From positions 1-55,077 of the forward strand of contig JASLCW010000020.1 of the NCBI GenBank assembly GCA_030151765.1: 55,077 bases of DNA, in the 5' to 3' direction. A program made the translations under genes and the position numbers. Positions 47,704 through 55,077 of this stretch are shown in pieces. This stretch comes from Marmoricola sp. (GTDB lineage Bacteria > Actinomycetota > Actinomycetes > Propionibacteriales > Nocardioidaceae). The notes under the pieces are model-generated. The model had not been told where the DNA came from, did no database searches, and saw only the letters and a program-made list of their open reading frames with translations. How positions within the stretch are numbered: position 1 is the first letter of the stretch; the number at the start of each line of letters is the position of its first letter.

Positions 47704-48006
47704 TCAGAGGCATTTCTGTACTTCGGCCACCTTCGCCGCGGCGGTAAGCATGGGGCCGGGCTTCCGGAAGTCGTGCACCTTGACGATCGTGTAGACGTTG
47801 TCCAGGCCCACGTCGAAGAGAAGTTCGTGCATCTCGGCGATCCGCGCCCAGACCGCTCCGGTCTCCCCTTCGAGTGTGGTGCCCATACCGCCCACTTCCA
47901 TGGTCACGTCGGGGTCGTCCCCGTAGCGGCGGAGCATCTCGGCCAGGAAGGTGGCGGCGGATACCGAGCGATCGAGCCCGATCAGTGCGACATCGGCGAT
48001 GGCCAT
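47704..48006 (-). CDS. Thiamine-binding protein (MTH1187/YkoF-like)
   Basis: This 100-residue protein matches the MTH1187/YqgV thiamine-binding family: an N-terminal strand 'IADVALIGLDRSVSAATFLAEML', 'VTMEVGGMGTTLEGE', the helix 'VWARIAEMHELLFDVGLDNVYTIVKVHDFRK' and a C-terminal helix. Family members bind thiamine or hydroxymethylpyrimidine-type ligands in the cytoplasm. It is the last gene of the ThiXYZ/TenA operon, 30 nt after a TenA gene, which supports a thiamine-precursor role. Confidence 0.82.
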   Translation of the reverse strand: MAIADVALIGLDRSVSAATFLAEMLRRYGDDPDVTMEVGGMGTTLEGETGAVWARIAEMHELLFDVGLDNVYTIVKVHDFRKPGPMLTAAAKVAEVQKCL

Positions 48007-48036
48007 GCGGAAACCTCCAGTGGTTGATGGGGTGTG

Positions 48037-48780
48037 TCAGTGATGGGCGACGGCGAAGGGCCACTGCTCCTGGGCGTGGGCCGATGCCCAGAACATCCAC
48101 TCGTACTGGCAGCCCTGCCGGTAGATCTCCTCGCAGCGTTGCAGTTCGCTCGCGCTGCACGACTGGGCGAGCAGGTCGACGCAGTCCAGGACCTCGGCGG
48201 TGACGCGGTCGAAGTCGACCTCGCCATAGCTCGCGATCCAGCGTGCGAAGGCGGGATGGGGCGAGCCCTCCTTCTCGAGGAGTGCCCCGATCCGTGCGTA
48301 GATCCAGTAGCAGGGCAGGACGGAGATCAGGCCTTCGAGGAAGGGTCGCTTCTCGCAGTGCGCCGTGATCCAGGAGATGTACGCCGCGGCGGTGGGCGAG
48401 GTCTCCACGTCGTCCGGCGGGAGCCAGTGGGAGTCCAGCATCGACTCGAGTTCCTTGAAGAGCGACATCTCCGCGCCGATCGAGCCGTTCATGTGGCCGA
48501 TGAGCATCTCGAAGATCCAGTCCTCAGGAGCTCTGCTCGCCAAGGTCGCGAGATTGCGCAGATAGGACCGGATGTAGCGACCGTCCTGGATCAGGTAATA
48601 GGCGAAGGCGTCATCGGAGAGAGTGCCCTCGGTCAGGCCGGTGATGAAGGGCGAGTGCACGATCGCATCGAAGACGTCGGTGCTCGACCGCCACAGCACC
48701 GAGGTGAAGTCCTCCGTGCCGCGGGCGAGCGGGTCGGATCCCCGATCGCCGAGGCCCTTGCCATAGAGAGTTCGTGCCAC
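48037..48780 (-). CDS. tenA: TenA-family thiamine-salvage protein (copy 1)
   Basis: This 247-residue all-helical TenA protein has active-site Asp66 ('YYLIQDGRYIRSYL'), Cys157 ('SVLPCYWIYARIG') and Glu227 ('YEWMFW'), the residues of Cys-type TenA enzymes. It hydrolyses aminopyrimidine breakdown products of thiamine to hydroxymethylpyrimidine. It is encoded downstream of ThiX and about 20 residues longer at the N-terminus than the second copy; an internal start is possible. Two complete TenA genes in one operon are unusual. Confidence 0.87.
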   Translation of the reverse strand: MARTLYGKGLGDRGSDPLARGTEDFTSVLWRSSTDVFDAIVHSPFITGLTEGTLSDDAFAYYLIQDGRYIRSYLRNLATLASRAPEDWIFEMLIGHMNGSIGAEMSLFKELESMLDSHWLPPDDVETSPTAAAYISWITAHCEKRPFLEGLISVLPCYWIYARIGALLEKEGSPHPAFARWIASYGEVDFDRVTAEVLDCVDLLAQSCSASELQRCEEIYRQGCQYEWMFWASAHAQEQWPFAVAHH

Positions 48781-48796
48781 AGCGCTTGCTCCTTCC

Positions 48797-49615
48797 TCAG
48801 TTCCGGGCCGACCGCTGCGCGTAGTACCACGGGATGGCCAGACGAGCCGTCACGCTGAGGGCGGCGAAGAGGATGGCGGTGACCACGGCCGTGATCAGGA
48901 CCGCTCCGAAGACCAGGTCGGTCTGGAAGGCCTGCTTGGCCAGCAGCATCCAGATGCCCAGGCCGTTCTGCGCGCCGACGTACTCCGCGACGATCGCGGC
49001 CGTGACGGCGTAGGTGACCGCGATGCGAAGTCCGGTGAAGAAGTAGGGGAGTGCCGTGGGCAGCCGGACCTTGAAGAAGATCTGCCGGCCGGTCGCCCCC
49101 ATGGTGCGCAGCAGCCGGGTGCTCTCCTCGTCGGTGCTGGCGAAACCGTCCAGGAGCGCGACCACGATCGGGAAGAAGGTCACCAGGATGACGATCAGGA
49201 CCTTGGGCAGCATCCCGAAGCCGAACCAGATGATCATCAGCGGTGCGATGGCGATCACCGGCACGGTCTGTGAGGCGACCAGCATCGGGTAGAGACCGCG
49301 ACGGAGCCACTGCATGCTGTCCATCAGTGTCGCGATCAGCACCGCCACCGCCAGCGAGCAGGCGAAGCCGACGACGGTCTCCTTGATCGTCTGGAAGGTA
49401 TGGGTCCAGGCGATGTCGCGGTTGTCCCAGAGCGCGCTGACGATCTGCGAGGGCGTCGGCAGGATAGTGGGACTGACATTGGCGATATTCGGGTAGATCT
49501 GCCAGATCGCCAGGATCACCACCGGCACGATGAGGGCGGTTCCGGCCCGCATCAGCAGGGGATTGGCCGATCGTGAGGTCCGCTTCCGGACTCCCGTCAG
49601 AGCTAGATCGCCCAT
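48797..49615 (-). CDS. thiX: ABC transporter permease, ThiX-like
   Basis: This 272-residue permease of the SsuC/TauC/ThiX group has about six transmembrane segments, 'LPTPSQIVSALWDN', and the EAA motif 'ESTRLLRTMGATGRQIFFKVRLPTALPYFFTGLRIAVTYAV'. 'VAEYVGAQNGLGIWMLLAKQAFQTDLVFGAV' follows. ATG at 49615 follows GGAGG and overlaps the upstream TenA gene by 13 nt, so I preferred it to the earlier in-frame ATG. It serves the binding protein at 51149 and ATPase at 50280, probably importing a formylaminopyrimidine-type thiamine precursor. Confidence 0.83.
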   Translation of the reverse strand: MGDLALTGVRKRTSRSANPLLMRAGTALIVPVVILAIWQIYPNIANVSPTILPTPSQIVSALWDNRDIAWTHTFQTIKETVVGFACSLAVAVLIATLMDSMQWLRRGLYPMLVASQTVPVIAIAPLMIIWFGFGMLPKVLIVILVTFFPIVVALLDGFASTDEESTRLLRTMGATGRQIFFKVRLPTALPYFFTGLRIAVTYAVTAAIVAEYVGAQNGLGIWMLLAKQAFQTDLVFGAVLITAVVTAILFAALSVTARLAIPWYYAQRSARN

Positions 49616-50283
49616 TGCTCGCCTCCGTACGCCGAGTCCCAGAACATCCATTCGTAGCGAGCCGAGGTGACCACGGCCTGGATCATCGCGTCACGATCGC
49701 GCTCGCCCAGCTCGCCGCCGATGCGGGCGCAGACATCGAGCGCCGACTGCGAGGAGGCGAGGAAGCCCTCGGAGCTGTAGTTGTCGATCCAACCCTGGTA
49801 GAGCGGATTCGCCGAGCCGCCGGTCTCGATGAGATGCGTCCCGAGATCCGCGTAGAACCAGAAGCAGGGCAGTACGGCGCCCGCCGCTTCGTGGTACTTG
49901 CCACCCCAGCAGGCGCGGCGTTCCCAGTTCGTGTACGCCGTCGTCGTCGGTGAGGGCTGCGCCGCGGCCAGGTGTGCCGCGTCGATGTCGAGCGCCGCCA
50001 GGATCCCGGTGTGCATGGTGCGCTCGGTCTCGACGACGCGCCGGCTCGATTCGCAGAAGAACATCGACTCCGTGCGGTCATCGGCGAGGGCGCCGCACAT
50101 CGCGAGGCACTGACCGTAGTCGCGCAGATAGAGGCTGTCCTGCACGATGAAGCGCTGGAAGACCTCACGCGAGAGGGTCCCGTCCTGGAGTTCTTTGACG
50201 AACGGGTGCTCGAGCACCTTGTCGAAGATGGGGCTGATCGCGTCCCAGAGGTCGACGCTGAATCCGTTCCTGGTCAGTGTCAT
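49603..50283 (-). CDS. tenA: TenA-family thiamine-salvage protein (copy 2)
   Basis: This 226-residue TenA-family protein has Asp49 ('FIVQDSLYLRDYG'), Tyr117 region ('TTTAYTNWERRAC'), Cys140 ('AVLPCFWFYADLG') and Glu211 ('YEWMFWDSAY'), the same catalytic set as copy 1. It sits between the ATPase and permease genes of the importer, overlapping both. Perhaps the two copies act on different pyrimidine forms, for example formylamino- and amino-pyrimidine. The sequences are clearly diverged, so this is an old duplication or two separate recruitments. Confidence 0.87.
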   Translation of the reverse strand: MTLTRNGFSVDLWDAISPIFDKVLEHPFVKELQDGTLSREVFQRFIVQDSLYLRDYGQCLAMCGALADDRTESMFFCESSRRVVETERTMHTGILAALDIDAAHLAAAQPSPTTTAYTNWERRACWGGKYHEAAGAVLPCFWFYADLGTHLIETGGSANPLYQGWIDNYSSEGFLASSQSALDVCARIGGELGERDRDAMIQAVVTSARYEWMFWDSAYGGEQWAI

Positions 50284-51152
50284 GGCCGAGATCCTCCTGT
50301 CGTGGTGTTCGCCGGTAGGCCGGGCAGATGGAAGGTGGACTGCAGCGCTTCGAGCAGCCGGGCCTCGATGGCGGCGAACTCGGGCGAGACGGTCATCTCG
50401 AGAGTGCGCGGCCGGGGCAGGTCGATCGGCACTTCCAGGAGCACATTGGTCGGCCTCGGTCCCAGGACGTAGACCCGGTCGGAGAGGTAGACCGCCTCCC
50501 GGATGTCGTGGGTGATGAAGAGCACCGTCCGCTTGAACTGGGACCAGATCGACAGCAGGAATTCCTGCATCGCCGCCCGGGTCAGCGAATCGAGGGCCCC
50601 GAAAGGCTCGTCGAGGAGGATGATCCCGCGGTCCTGGATGATCGTCCGGAGCAGCGCGGCTCGTTGACGCATCCCGCCGGAGAGCGTGAAGGGATAGGCG
50701 TCCGCGAACTGCTCCAGACCGAACTGGGGGAGCAGCTCGATCGCCTTGGTCTCCGCCTCCCGCTTCGGCATCCCGATGATCTCCAGGGGCAGGCAGATGT
50801 TCTTCAGGACCGTCCGCCAGGGAAAGAGCATGTCCTTCTGCGGCATGTAGGCGACCTCGCGCTGCGTGCGCTGTAAGGCGTCCCCGTTGATCAGCACCTG
50901 TCCTTCGTCGATGTCGTCGAGACCGGCCAGGATGTTGAAGAGGGTGCTCTTGCCGCAGCCGCTCGGCCCGATGATGCTGACCAGCTCCTCCTTCTTCGCA
51001 TAGAGGTCGAGCTGGTCGATCACCGGCACCGAGCGCTTGTCCTTGCCGATGAAGTTCTTGGTCAGCCCCGTGATGTCGACGTGCCTCGACTCGCTCACGG
51101 GGCTTCCAGGCTCGTGATGGACCACAGGATGCACAGTGTTCTCCGTCGTCAT
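50280..51152 (-). CDS. thiZ: ABC transporter ATPase, ThiZ-like
   Basis: This 290-residue ATPase of the nitrate/sulfonate/taurine-type class has Walker A GPSGCGKST, 'VAYMPQKDMLFPWRTVLKNI' (Q-loop), signature LSGGMRQRA and Walker B IILLDEPFGALD, with a switch His in 'LFITHDIREAVYLSD'. ATG at 51152 overlaps the binding-protein stop (ATGA). About 25 residues precede the first conserved strand. It powers the thiamine-precursor importer with ThiX. Confidence 0.85.
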   Translation of the reverse strand: MTTENTVHPVVHHEPGSPVSESRHVDITGLTKNFIGKDKRSVPVIDQLDLYAKKEELVSIIGPSGCGKSTLFNILAGLDDIDEGQVLINGDALQRTQREVAYMPQKDMLFPWRTVLKNICLPLEIIGMPKREAETKAIELLPQFGLEQFADAYPFTLSGGMRQRAALLRTIIQDRGIILLDEPFGALDSLTRAAMQEFLLSIWSQFKRTVLFITHDIREAVYLSDRVYVLGPRPTNVLLEVPIDLPRPRTLEMTVSPEFAAIEARLLEALQSTFHLPGLPANTTTGGSRP

Positions 51153-52198
51153 GCCTGGCAGCTCGCCGGCAGATAGTCGGTGGTGGCGATCGAGCTCATC
51201 TGGGGCGTGGGAATCTTGATCGCCTTCCAGTAGCCGATCTCGTCGTAGTGGTCGTAGAACTTCTTCAGCTCGTCCACATTCAGGCATCCGGCGCCGCCAC
51301 CGTCAGGAACGATGTAGCCCTCCTTCGCCATGAGCTCGAGGCCCTCCGTCGGGACCTTCGCGGCGTCCTTGCCGGCGAAGGAGCTCGGGTTCGCCTTGAT
51401 CAGCAGCTGCACGGCCTGGTCGGGGTTCTTCTGCGTGAAATCCCAGCCCTTTGCCGAGGCGGCGATGAAGCGCTTGGCGACATCGGCGTGCTTGCCGAGC
51501 CAGTCGGTATTGCAGGCCAGCATCACGCTCGGCTCGTCCGGTACGCCGAAGTCCGTGAAGGGCATGATGTTCACCTCGACCCCGCGCTCGCGTGCCTCGA
51601 GCGGCTCGACATTCAGGTAGGTGCTGACGAAGTCGATCTTCTTGGCGAGCAGGGCGTCGAGTGCGCCGTCTTGGAGGCTGATGTAGTCGTAGTTGCCGGT
51701 GCCGCCGCCGGCCTTGATCAGGCTGGAGATCTGGAGCTTGTCGCCGGGCGTGCCGAAGCCGCCGTACTTCTTGCCGTCGAGGTCGGCCGGCTTCGTCAGG
51801 CCGGAGTCCGCGCGCGTCATCAGCGCAGCCAGGTTGCGCTGCACGATGCCCATCACCGCGATCTCCTTGGCGCCACCGTTGATGGAGGTGGCGAGGGTGA
51901 CCGGGTCGGTGATGGCGCAGTCGGCCTTGCCGGCGGCGACCAGCGTGTCCGCGGCCGCCTGCGCGAAGGGGAGTACGTCGACCTTGATCTTGTCGTCGGC
52001 GTAGTAGCCCTCGGCCTTGGCGGCGAAGAAGCCGGTGTGGTTCACGTTGGGCGTCCAGTCGAGCGCGAGCCGGACGGTCGTCGTCCCGTTGGCGTCCTGA
52101 GAGCCGCCGGAGGAGCCACAAGCGCTCAGCATTCCCAGGGCGGCGAGACTGGTCGCGCTCAGTGCGACCTTGGCGATGAGCCTGCGGTTTCCTGACAT
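51149..52198 (-). CDS. thiY: ABC transporter substrate-binding lipoprotein, ThiY/NMT1-like
   Basis: This 349-residue lipoprotein has a signal peptide with lipobox L-S-A-C (Cys27), then a Gly/Ser linker and the NMT1/THI5-like start 'TVRLALDWTPNVNHTGFFAAKAEGYYADDKIKVDVLPF'. The LDWTPNxNHTG motif is characteristic of ThiY-type receptors for formylaminopyrimidine. 'YDYISLQDGALDALLAKKIDF' and a C-terminal 'FYDHYDEIGYWKA' also fit. ATG at 52198 follows AGGAG; a longer frame upstream lacks a signal-like start. It heads the operon after a 181-nt spacer. Confidence 0.85.
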   Translation of the reverse strand: MSGNRRLIAKVALSATSLAALGMLSACGSSGGSQDANGTTTVRLALDWTPNVNHTGFFAAKAEGYYADDKIKVDVLPFAQAAADTLVAAGKADCAITDPVTLATSINGGAKEIAVMGIVQRNLAALMTRADSGLTKPADLDGKKYGGFGTPGDKLQISSLIKAGGGTGNYDYISLQDGALDALLAKKIDFVSTYLNVEPLEARERGVEVNIMPFTDFGVPDEPSVMLACNTDWLGKHADVAKRFIAASAKGWDFTQKNPDQAVQLLIKANPSSFAGKDAAKVPTEGLELMAKEGYIVPDGGGAGCLNVDELKKFYDHYDEIGYWKAIKIPTPQMSSIATTDYLPASCQA

Positions 52199-52242
52199 TT
52201 CAAATCTCCTAGCTTGGGTGGCGCGAGATGAGTCGTGTGATC

Positions 52243-52263
52243 GGTTGACTCGCACGGTCAACC
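52243..52263 (-). promoter_or_regulatory. Hairpin in the 5' untranslated region of the thiY-like gene
   Basis: Read on the minus strand, GGTTGAC and GTCAACC form a perfect 7-bp stem with a 7-nt loop, 45-65 nt before the start codon. I looked for a TPP riboswitch here, because such operons often have one, but found neither the CUGAGA box nor the other conserved loops. The hairpin could be a protein-binding or mRNA stability element. Confidence 0.3.
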
Positions 52264-52331
52264 GGGGGCCGGTGCAAGGGCGTCGGCGCGGCGAGGGAGT
52301 CGGCTGGGGCGAAGCCTCATTTGTGAGATGC

Positions 52332-52354
52332 AAGATCTGACATATGATGTATCA
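52332..52354. promoter_or_regulatory. Partial TCTGACATA half-site and imperfect dyad
   Basis: TCTGACATA (52336-52344) equals one complete half plus centre of the GntR operator at 20458, and the surrounding 13 bases match it at 10 positions. In addition, TGACATAT (52338-52345) and ATGTATCA (52347-52354) form an imperfect inverted repeat (6 of 8). It lies upstream of the thiY-like gene on the minus strand. It might link the salvage operon to the GntR or to the local TetR regulator, or be coincidental. Confidence 0.3.
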
Positions 52355-52379
52355 CCTTAGTGGTGTGGATCACTCTTGG

Positions 52380-54080
52380 CTAGACCAACGGGCTGTGAAT
52401 CTGGCGAGATTCGTCCTCCTTCTGCTCCCGCAGGACATTGCGGCGGATCTTCCCGGTCTGGGTCTTGGGCAGGTCGTCGACGAGGTGGACCGACCGCGGG
52501 CACTTGTAGGCGGCCAGGCGCTCACGGCTGAAGGCGATGAGCTCCTCGGCCGTGGCGCTCGCGCCCGCCGACAGCGACACATACGCGACGACAGCCTCGC
52601 CGCGGTAGTCGTCCGGACGCCCTACGACGGCGACCTCGTGCACTGCGGGATGCGCGTAGAGGGCGTCCTCCACCTCGCGCGGCCACACCTTGTATCCGGA
52701 GGTGTTGATCTGGTCCTTGAGTCGATCGACGAGGAAGATCCATCCCGACTCGTCCATGATCGCGCCGTCGCCGGTGCGCAGCCATCCGTCGGGGAAGGTC
52801 GAGGCGGTCGCGGCGGGATTGCGCCAGTAGCCGGTCACGACCTGGGGGCCGGCCAGGCTCAGTTCCCCCTGTTGTCCGGGCGGTACCGGCCGTCCGTCGG
52901 CATCGACGACCCGGGCGTCGAGGCCGGGGAAGGGTATGCCGATCGAGAGTGTGCCGCTCGGCTCGTCGACGGGCGCTTCCTGTCCCAGCGGTACGCCGAT
53001 CACCGCGGACGAGGTCTCGGTCATCCCGTAGACGTTGTGGATGTAGACGCCGAAGCGTTCGCGGAAGCGGTCGATCGTCGAGGGTGGGATGGGTGCGCCC
53101 CCGCTGTAGATCGACTTGAGGGAGCGGAAGTGCCGGCGGCCGGCGTGGGGGAGCTGGTAGATCGCATTGAAGGCCGTGATCGAACCGATCGTGAAGGTCA
53201 CACCGTGCTCGACGAAGGCCTCGATGGCCACCTCCGGATGGAAGCGGTTGGTCATCACGAGCACGGCGTCGTGCAGCAGGGCGATCGTGGCATTGATGAC
53301 GGCGCCGGTGATGTGGAACAAGGGGGCCATCGCGTAGACGGCGTCGCCGGCGCCCAGGTCGATCCAGGAGGCGTAGCTGTCGGTGACCGCGAGGAGATTG
53401 CCATGGGTGTTCATCGCGCCCTTCGCCGGACCCGTCGTGCCCGACGTGTAGGTGAGCAGGGCGAGGTCGTCCGGCTGCGCCGTCAGGGGCTCCAGGGGAG
53501 TGCCGGCGTACTGCTCGACGAGCTCCTCCAGATCGTGCGCCTCGAGCGGACTCCCTTGTGCCGCGGGGGCTTCCGCGGCCGGAGCGAGATCGAAGACGCG
53601 TACGTCGTCGCGCGTCTGGAAGGCTCGTGGCGACGTGGTGACCATCCACTGGACGCTGCCCGCGGCCAGGGTGGCCGAAGTGGCGGCCGCGTCGTCGCCG
53701 GTGCAGACGATGCCGACGGCTTCGGCGTCGTCGACAAGACGGCGCAGTTCCTCGCCGCGGTACATGGGATTGAGGACGAGCGCCGCCGCGCGCAGCTTCC
53801 AGAGCGCCAGCATCGTGAGTGCGAACTGCGGGATGTTCTGGAGGTAGATGCCGACCCGGTCTCCGGGCTGGGTGCCCAGTGAGCGAAGGCCGGCAGCGAG
53901 AGCGTCGGTAGCGCGGTCGACCTCGTCCACTGTCATGACGCCGTCGAAATAGGCGATGGCGCGCGCACCGGGCTCGCGGGCGACCCGCTCCCGCCAGGCG
54001 TCGAGAAGCGACTCGTGCCCGGCGCGTGGCCGGTCCGCCACTTTCCTCGGGTAGAGCGCCTTCCACGGCTGTTCCGTCAT
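52380..54080 (-). CDS. AMP-dependent acyl-CoA synthetase/ligase
   Basis: This 566-residue class I adenylate-forming enzyme has 'LLTYTSGTTGPAKGAM' (P-loop), 'MAPLFHITGAVINATI', 'NVYGMTETSSAVIG', 'GWLRTGDGAIMDESGWIFLVDRLKDQINTSGYKVWPREVE' and 'LPKTQTGKIRRNVLREQ' with the catalytic Lys. It activates a carboxylate, most likely to a CoA ester. ATG at 54080 follows GAGG and lies 11 nt after the TetR stop, so TetR and ligase are co-transcribed. Thiamine salvage needs no acyl-CoA ligase. It may instead belong to the neighbouring catabolic regulon or to a fatty/aromatic acid route controlled by the TetR protein. Confidence 0.87.
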   Translation of the reverse strand: MTEQPWKALYPRKVADRPRAGHESLLDAWRERVAREPGARAIAYFDGVMTVDEVDRATDALAAGLRSLGTQPGDRVGIYLQNIPQFALTMLALWKLRAAALVLNPMYRGEELRRLVDDAEAVGIVCTGDDAAATSATLAAGSVQWMVTTSPRAFQTRDDVRVFDLAPAAEAPAAQGSPLEAHDLEELVEQYAGTPLEPLTAQPDDLALLTYTSGTTGPAKGAMNTHGNLLAVTDSYASWIDLGAGDAVYAMAPLFHITGAVINATIALLHDAVLVMTNRFHPEVAIEAFVEHGVTFTIGSITAFNAIYQLPHAGRRHFRSLKSIYSGGAPIPPSTIDRFRERFGVYIHNVYGMTETSSAVIGVPLGQEAPVDEPSGTLSIGIPFPGLDARVVDADGRPVPPGQQGELSLAGPQVVTGYWRNPAATASTFPDGWLRTGDGAIMDESGWIFLVDRLKDQINTSGYKVWPREVEDALYAHPAVHEVAVVGRPDDYRGEAVVAYVSLSAGASATAEELIAFSRERLAAYKCPRSVHLVDDLPKTQTGKIRRNVLREQKEDESRQIHSPLV

Positions 54081-54091
54081 GACGCGCCTCG

Positions 54092-54754
54092 TCACCTGTG
54101 GGCCATGAGCAGCCGCACGATGTGGTCGACGCGCTTCTCCTGGAAGGTCCTCGACCATGCGCGCTGGCCCATGCCCGCAACGATCGTGGCGTCGTGCTCG
54201 AGCGGGAAGTAGCACATGCCGATCACGCTCAGCACGAGCTGGTCCGAGTCGTCACCGGGTCCGACGACGCCGATCTGGGTCATGATCTCCACCATCCGCT
54301 CGGCGAAGTGGCGGGAGTGGCGTGGGGCGACCTCCCGGTCGCCCGCGCGCTCGATGGCATCGCGAGTCAGCAGCCACACGAAGGTCGGCGTGGTGAGGAG
54401 GAACTCGACGTACCCGCCGACGAGCTTGCGAAGCGCCCCCTCGGCATCGTCGGGTGACTCGGCGAGCAGTGTCTCGGCGGCGTCAACGACCTCGTCGAGG
54501 GCGGCGTCGCGACGCTCGAAGACCCGGTGCAGGACCTCGCGGTGAAGGTCCTCCTTGGAGCCGAAGAAGTAGCCGGGCAGGCCGACGGACACGCCGGCCT
54601 TGTCGGCGATGGCGGCGAGGGAGGCGCCGGTGAAGCCGAGTTCAGCGAAGAGCTGCTCGGCGGCGTCGAGGATGCTGATGCGCGAGCGCTCGGCATCGCG
54701 GCCCTTCCCCCCGGCGCTCCGGTCGAGGGTTGGCGTCCTTCGTCGTGTGCTCAT
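54092..54754 (-). CDS. TetR-family transcriptional regulator
   Basis: This 220-residue protein has the TetR N-terminal helix-turn-helix at about residues 22-75 ('RISILDAAEQLFAELGFTGASLAAIADKAGVSVGLPGYFFGSKEDLHREVL'). A variable all-helical ligand domain follows. The first 20 residues are Arg/Thr-rich and disordered. It is transcribed with the ligase gene, so a CoA ester or acid made by that ligase is a reasonable effector. The spacer of 225 nt to the next plus-strand gene probably contains its operator; one candidate dyad is AGTGA (54877-54881) with TCACT (54893-54897). Confidence 0.85.
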   Translation of the reverse strand: MSTRRRTPTLDRSAGGKGRDAERSRISILDAAEQLFAELGFTGASLAAIADKAGVSVGLPGYFFGSKEDLHREVLHRVFERRDAALDEVVDAAETLLAESPDDAEGALRKLVGGYVEFLLTTPTFVWLLTRDAIERAGDREVAPRHSRHFAERMVEIMTQIGVVGPGDDSDQLVLSVIGMCYFPLEHDATIVAGMGQRAWSRTFQEKRVDHIVRLLMAHR

Positions 54755-54876
54755 GGGGCCTCATCCTGTGGTGCTGTCGAAGAGCCGCCGGAAATTTCCT
54801 ATATCGGCGTGCAGTAAGTACTACCACTTCTCTCGTTCCTCGGCTAGTGTCCGTTACCACCCCCGCGGTAGAGAGC

Positions 54877-54897
54877 AGTGAATACACGCCTCTCACT
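54877..54897. promoter_or_regulatory. Weak dyad in the divergent TetR spacer
   Basis: AGTGA and TCACT are inverted with an 11-nt spacer, roughly midway between the TetR gene and the plus-strand gene starting at 54980. Its position fits an operator acting on both directions, but 5-bp arms alone are weak evidence. I see no better site in the rest of this 225-nt gap. Confidence 0.2.
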
Positions 54898-54979
54898 AAC
54901 TTGCTGAGTGTTCAAAAAGGATGCGGGAACGCTCCTGGCGGATCGGCGGGACACAGCATCAATGAGGAGGATTCAGCCC

Positions 54980-55077
54980 TTGTTCACCATCGAGCCCCTG
55001 GTCGTGGCCTACGGCCCGCACCGCGAGAAGAGCCGCTTCACCTACATGCACAATGCGGGTGTCGCGATCGACATCCC
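54980..55077 (+). CDS. Start of a gene, possibly metallo-beta-lactamase-fold lactonase (3' cut by window)
   Basis: A TTG codon lies 9 nt after GAGGAGG and opens a frame that runs off the window after 32 codons. The visible residues are FTIEPLVVAYGP, then HREKSRFTYMHNAG and VAIDIP. The 'PLVVAYGPHREKSRFTYMHNAG' pattern recalls the N-terminus of N-acyl-homoserine-lactonase-like MBL-fold proteins, where a WL(V)-x-G-G-x-x-x-LVDTG segment would follow. That region is not in the window, so the family is tentative. It is divergent from the TetR gene and may be under its control. Confidence 0.4.
   Translation, partial: MFTIEPLVVAYGPHREKSRFTYMHNAGVAIDI

Noticed and set aside
52199..52379. TPP riboswitch upstream of the thiY-like gene
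   Set aside because: I looked for the conserved CUGAGA and ACCUGAUC-type loops on the minus strand and did not find them; only a simple 7-bp hairpin is present.
52344..53882. A 512-codon plus-strand open frame opposite the AMP-dependent ligase
   Set aside because: It lies entirely antisense to a ligase gene with all catalytic motifs; its composition is that of a shadow frame.
1..55077. CRISPR arrays, tRNA or rRNA genes, insertion sequences and prophage genes
   Set aside because: No regularly spaced repeats, no tRNA-like cloverleaf with CCA-proximal motifs that I could recognise by eye, no transposase or integrase domains in any supported gene.

Overview
The window is GC-rich (roughly two thirds G+C by eye). 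It has dense operons with 4-nt ATGA/GTGA start-stop overlaps, frequent GTG starts and many CGTACG-type words. This is typical of an Actinomycetota chromosome; a Nocardioides-like member of the Propionibacteriales would fit, but that placement is only an impression. I see no rRNA, tRNA, CRISPR array, insertion sequence or phage gene.

Layout. (1) 1-1807: the end of an AbiEi-type antitoxin gene and the first part of its AbiEii toxin gene. The toxin reading breaks off near 615-620 and runs straight into the truncated 3' end of an opposite-strand P-loop ATPase gene, so this looks like a deletion scar. A membrane protein gene follows. (2) 1827-15856: an organosulfur-scavenging island. A LysR regulator faces a 23-codon leader peptide ending Ser-Cys-Leu-Cys-Arg, of the actinobacterial cysteine-attenuation type. 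Downstream lie two DmoA-like flavin monooxygenases, an oligopeptide-type ABC transporter with a fused double ATPase, a DszC-like and an SfnB-like monooxygenase, SsuD and two flavin reductases. A 22-bp dyad-containing motif occurs before the leader and before the sfnB-like gene. (3) 15892-20220, minus strand: VOC protein, MFS transporter, amidase, AtzG-like small protein and AhpD-like protein. (4) 20516-47670, plus strand: about 30 almost gapless genes in two blocks. They encode an ABC importer, two cupins, two alpha/beta-fold proteins with His at the nucleophile position, three acyl-CoA dehydrogenases, two enoyl-CoA hydratases, MaoC/hotdog proteins, a CoA ligase, a CoA transferase, MmgE/PrpD, a tandem RidA, a thiolase plus DUF35 pair, a CitE-like lyase, an LLM flavin monooxygenase, a racemase-family protein, an isochorismatase-family hydrolase and a GntR regulator. 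Near-identical 13-bp perfect palindromes (TATGTC-W-GACATA) lie before each block and are the probable GntR operators. (5) 47704-54754, minus strand: a thiamine-precursor salvage cluster (ThiXYZ-like ABC transporter, two TenA, a thiamine-binding protein), plus an AMP-dependent ligase and a TetR regulator. (6) The start of a further plus-strand gene at the right edge.

How it fits together. Island 2 probably imports an organosulfur compound and strips its sulfur with FMNH2-dependent monooxygenases under cysteine limitation. Regions 3 and 4 look like one regulon for an undescribed catabolic route. The gene types (amidase with AtzG, isochorismatase-type hydrolase, RidA, LLM monooxygenase, racemase-like enzyme) suggest opening and deamination of an N-containing ring or amide. 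The carbon skeleton would then be handled by CoA activation, dehydrogenation, hydration and retro-aldol or lyase cleavage. This pathway is the strongest candidate for an undescribed system in the window; the substrate cannot be read from sequence alone.
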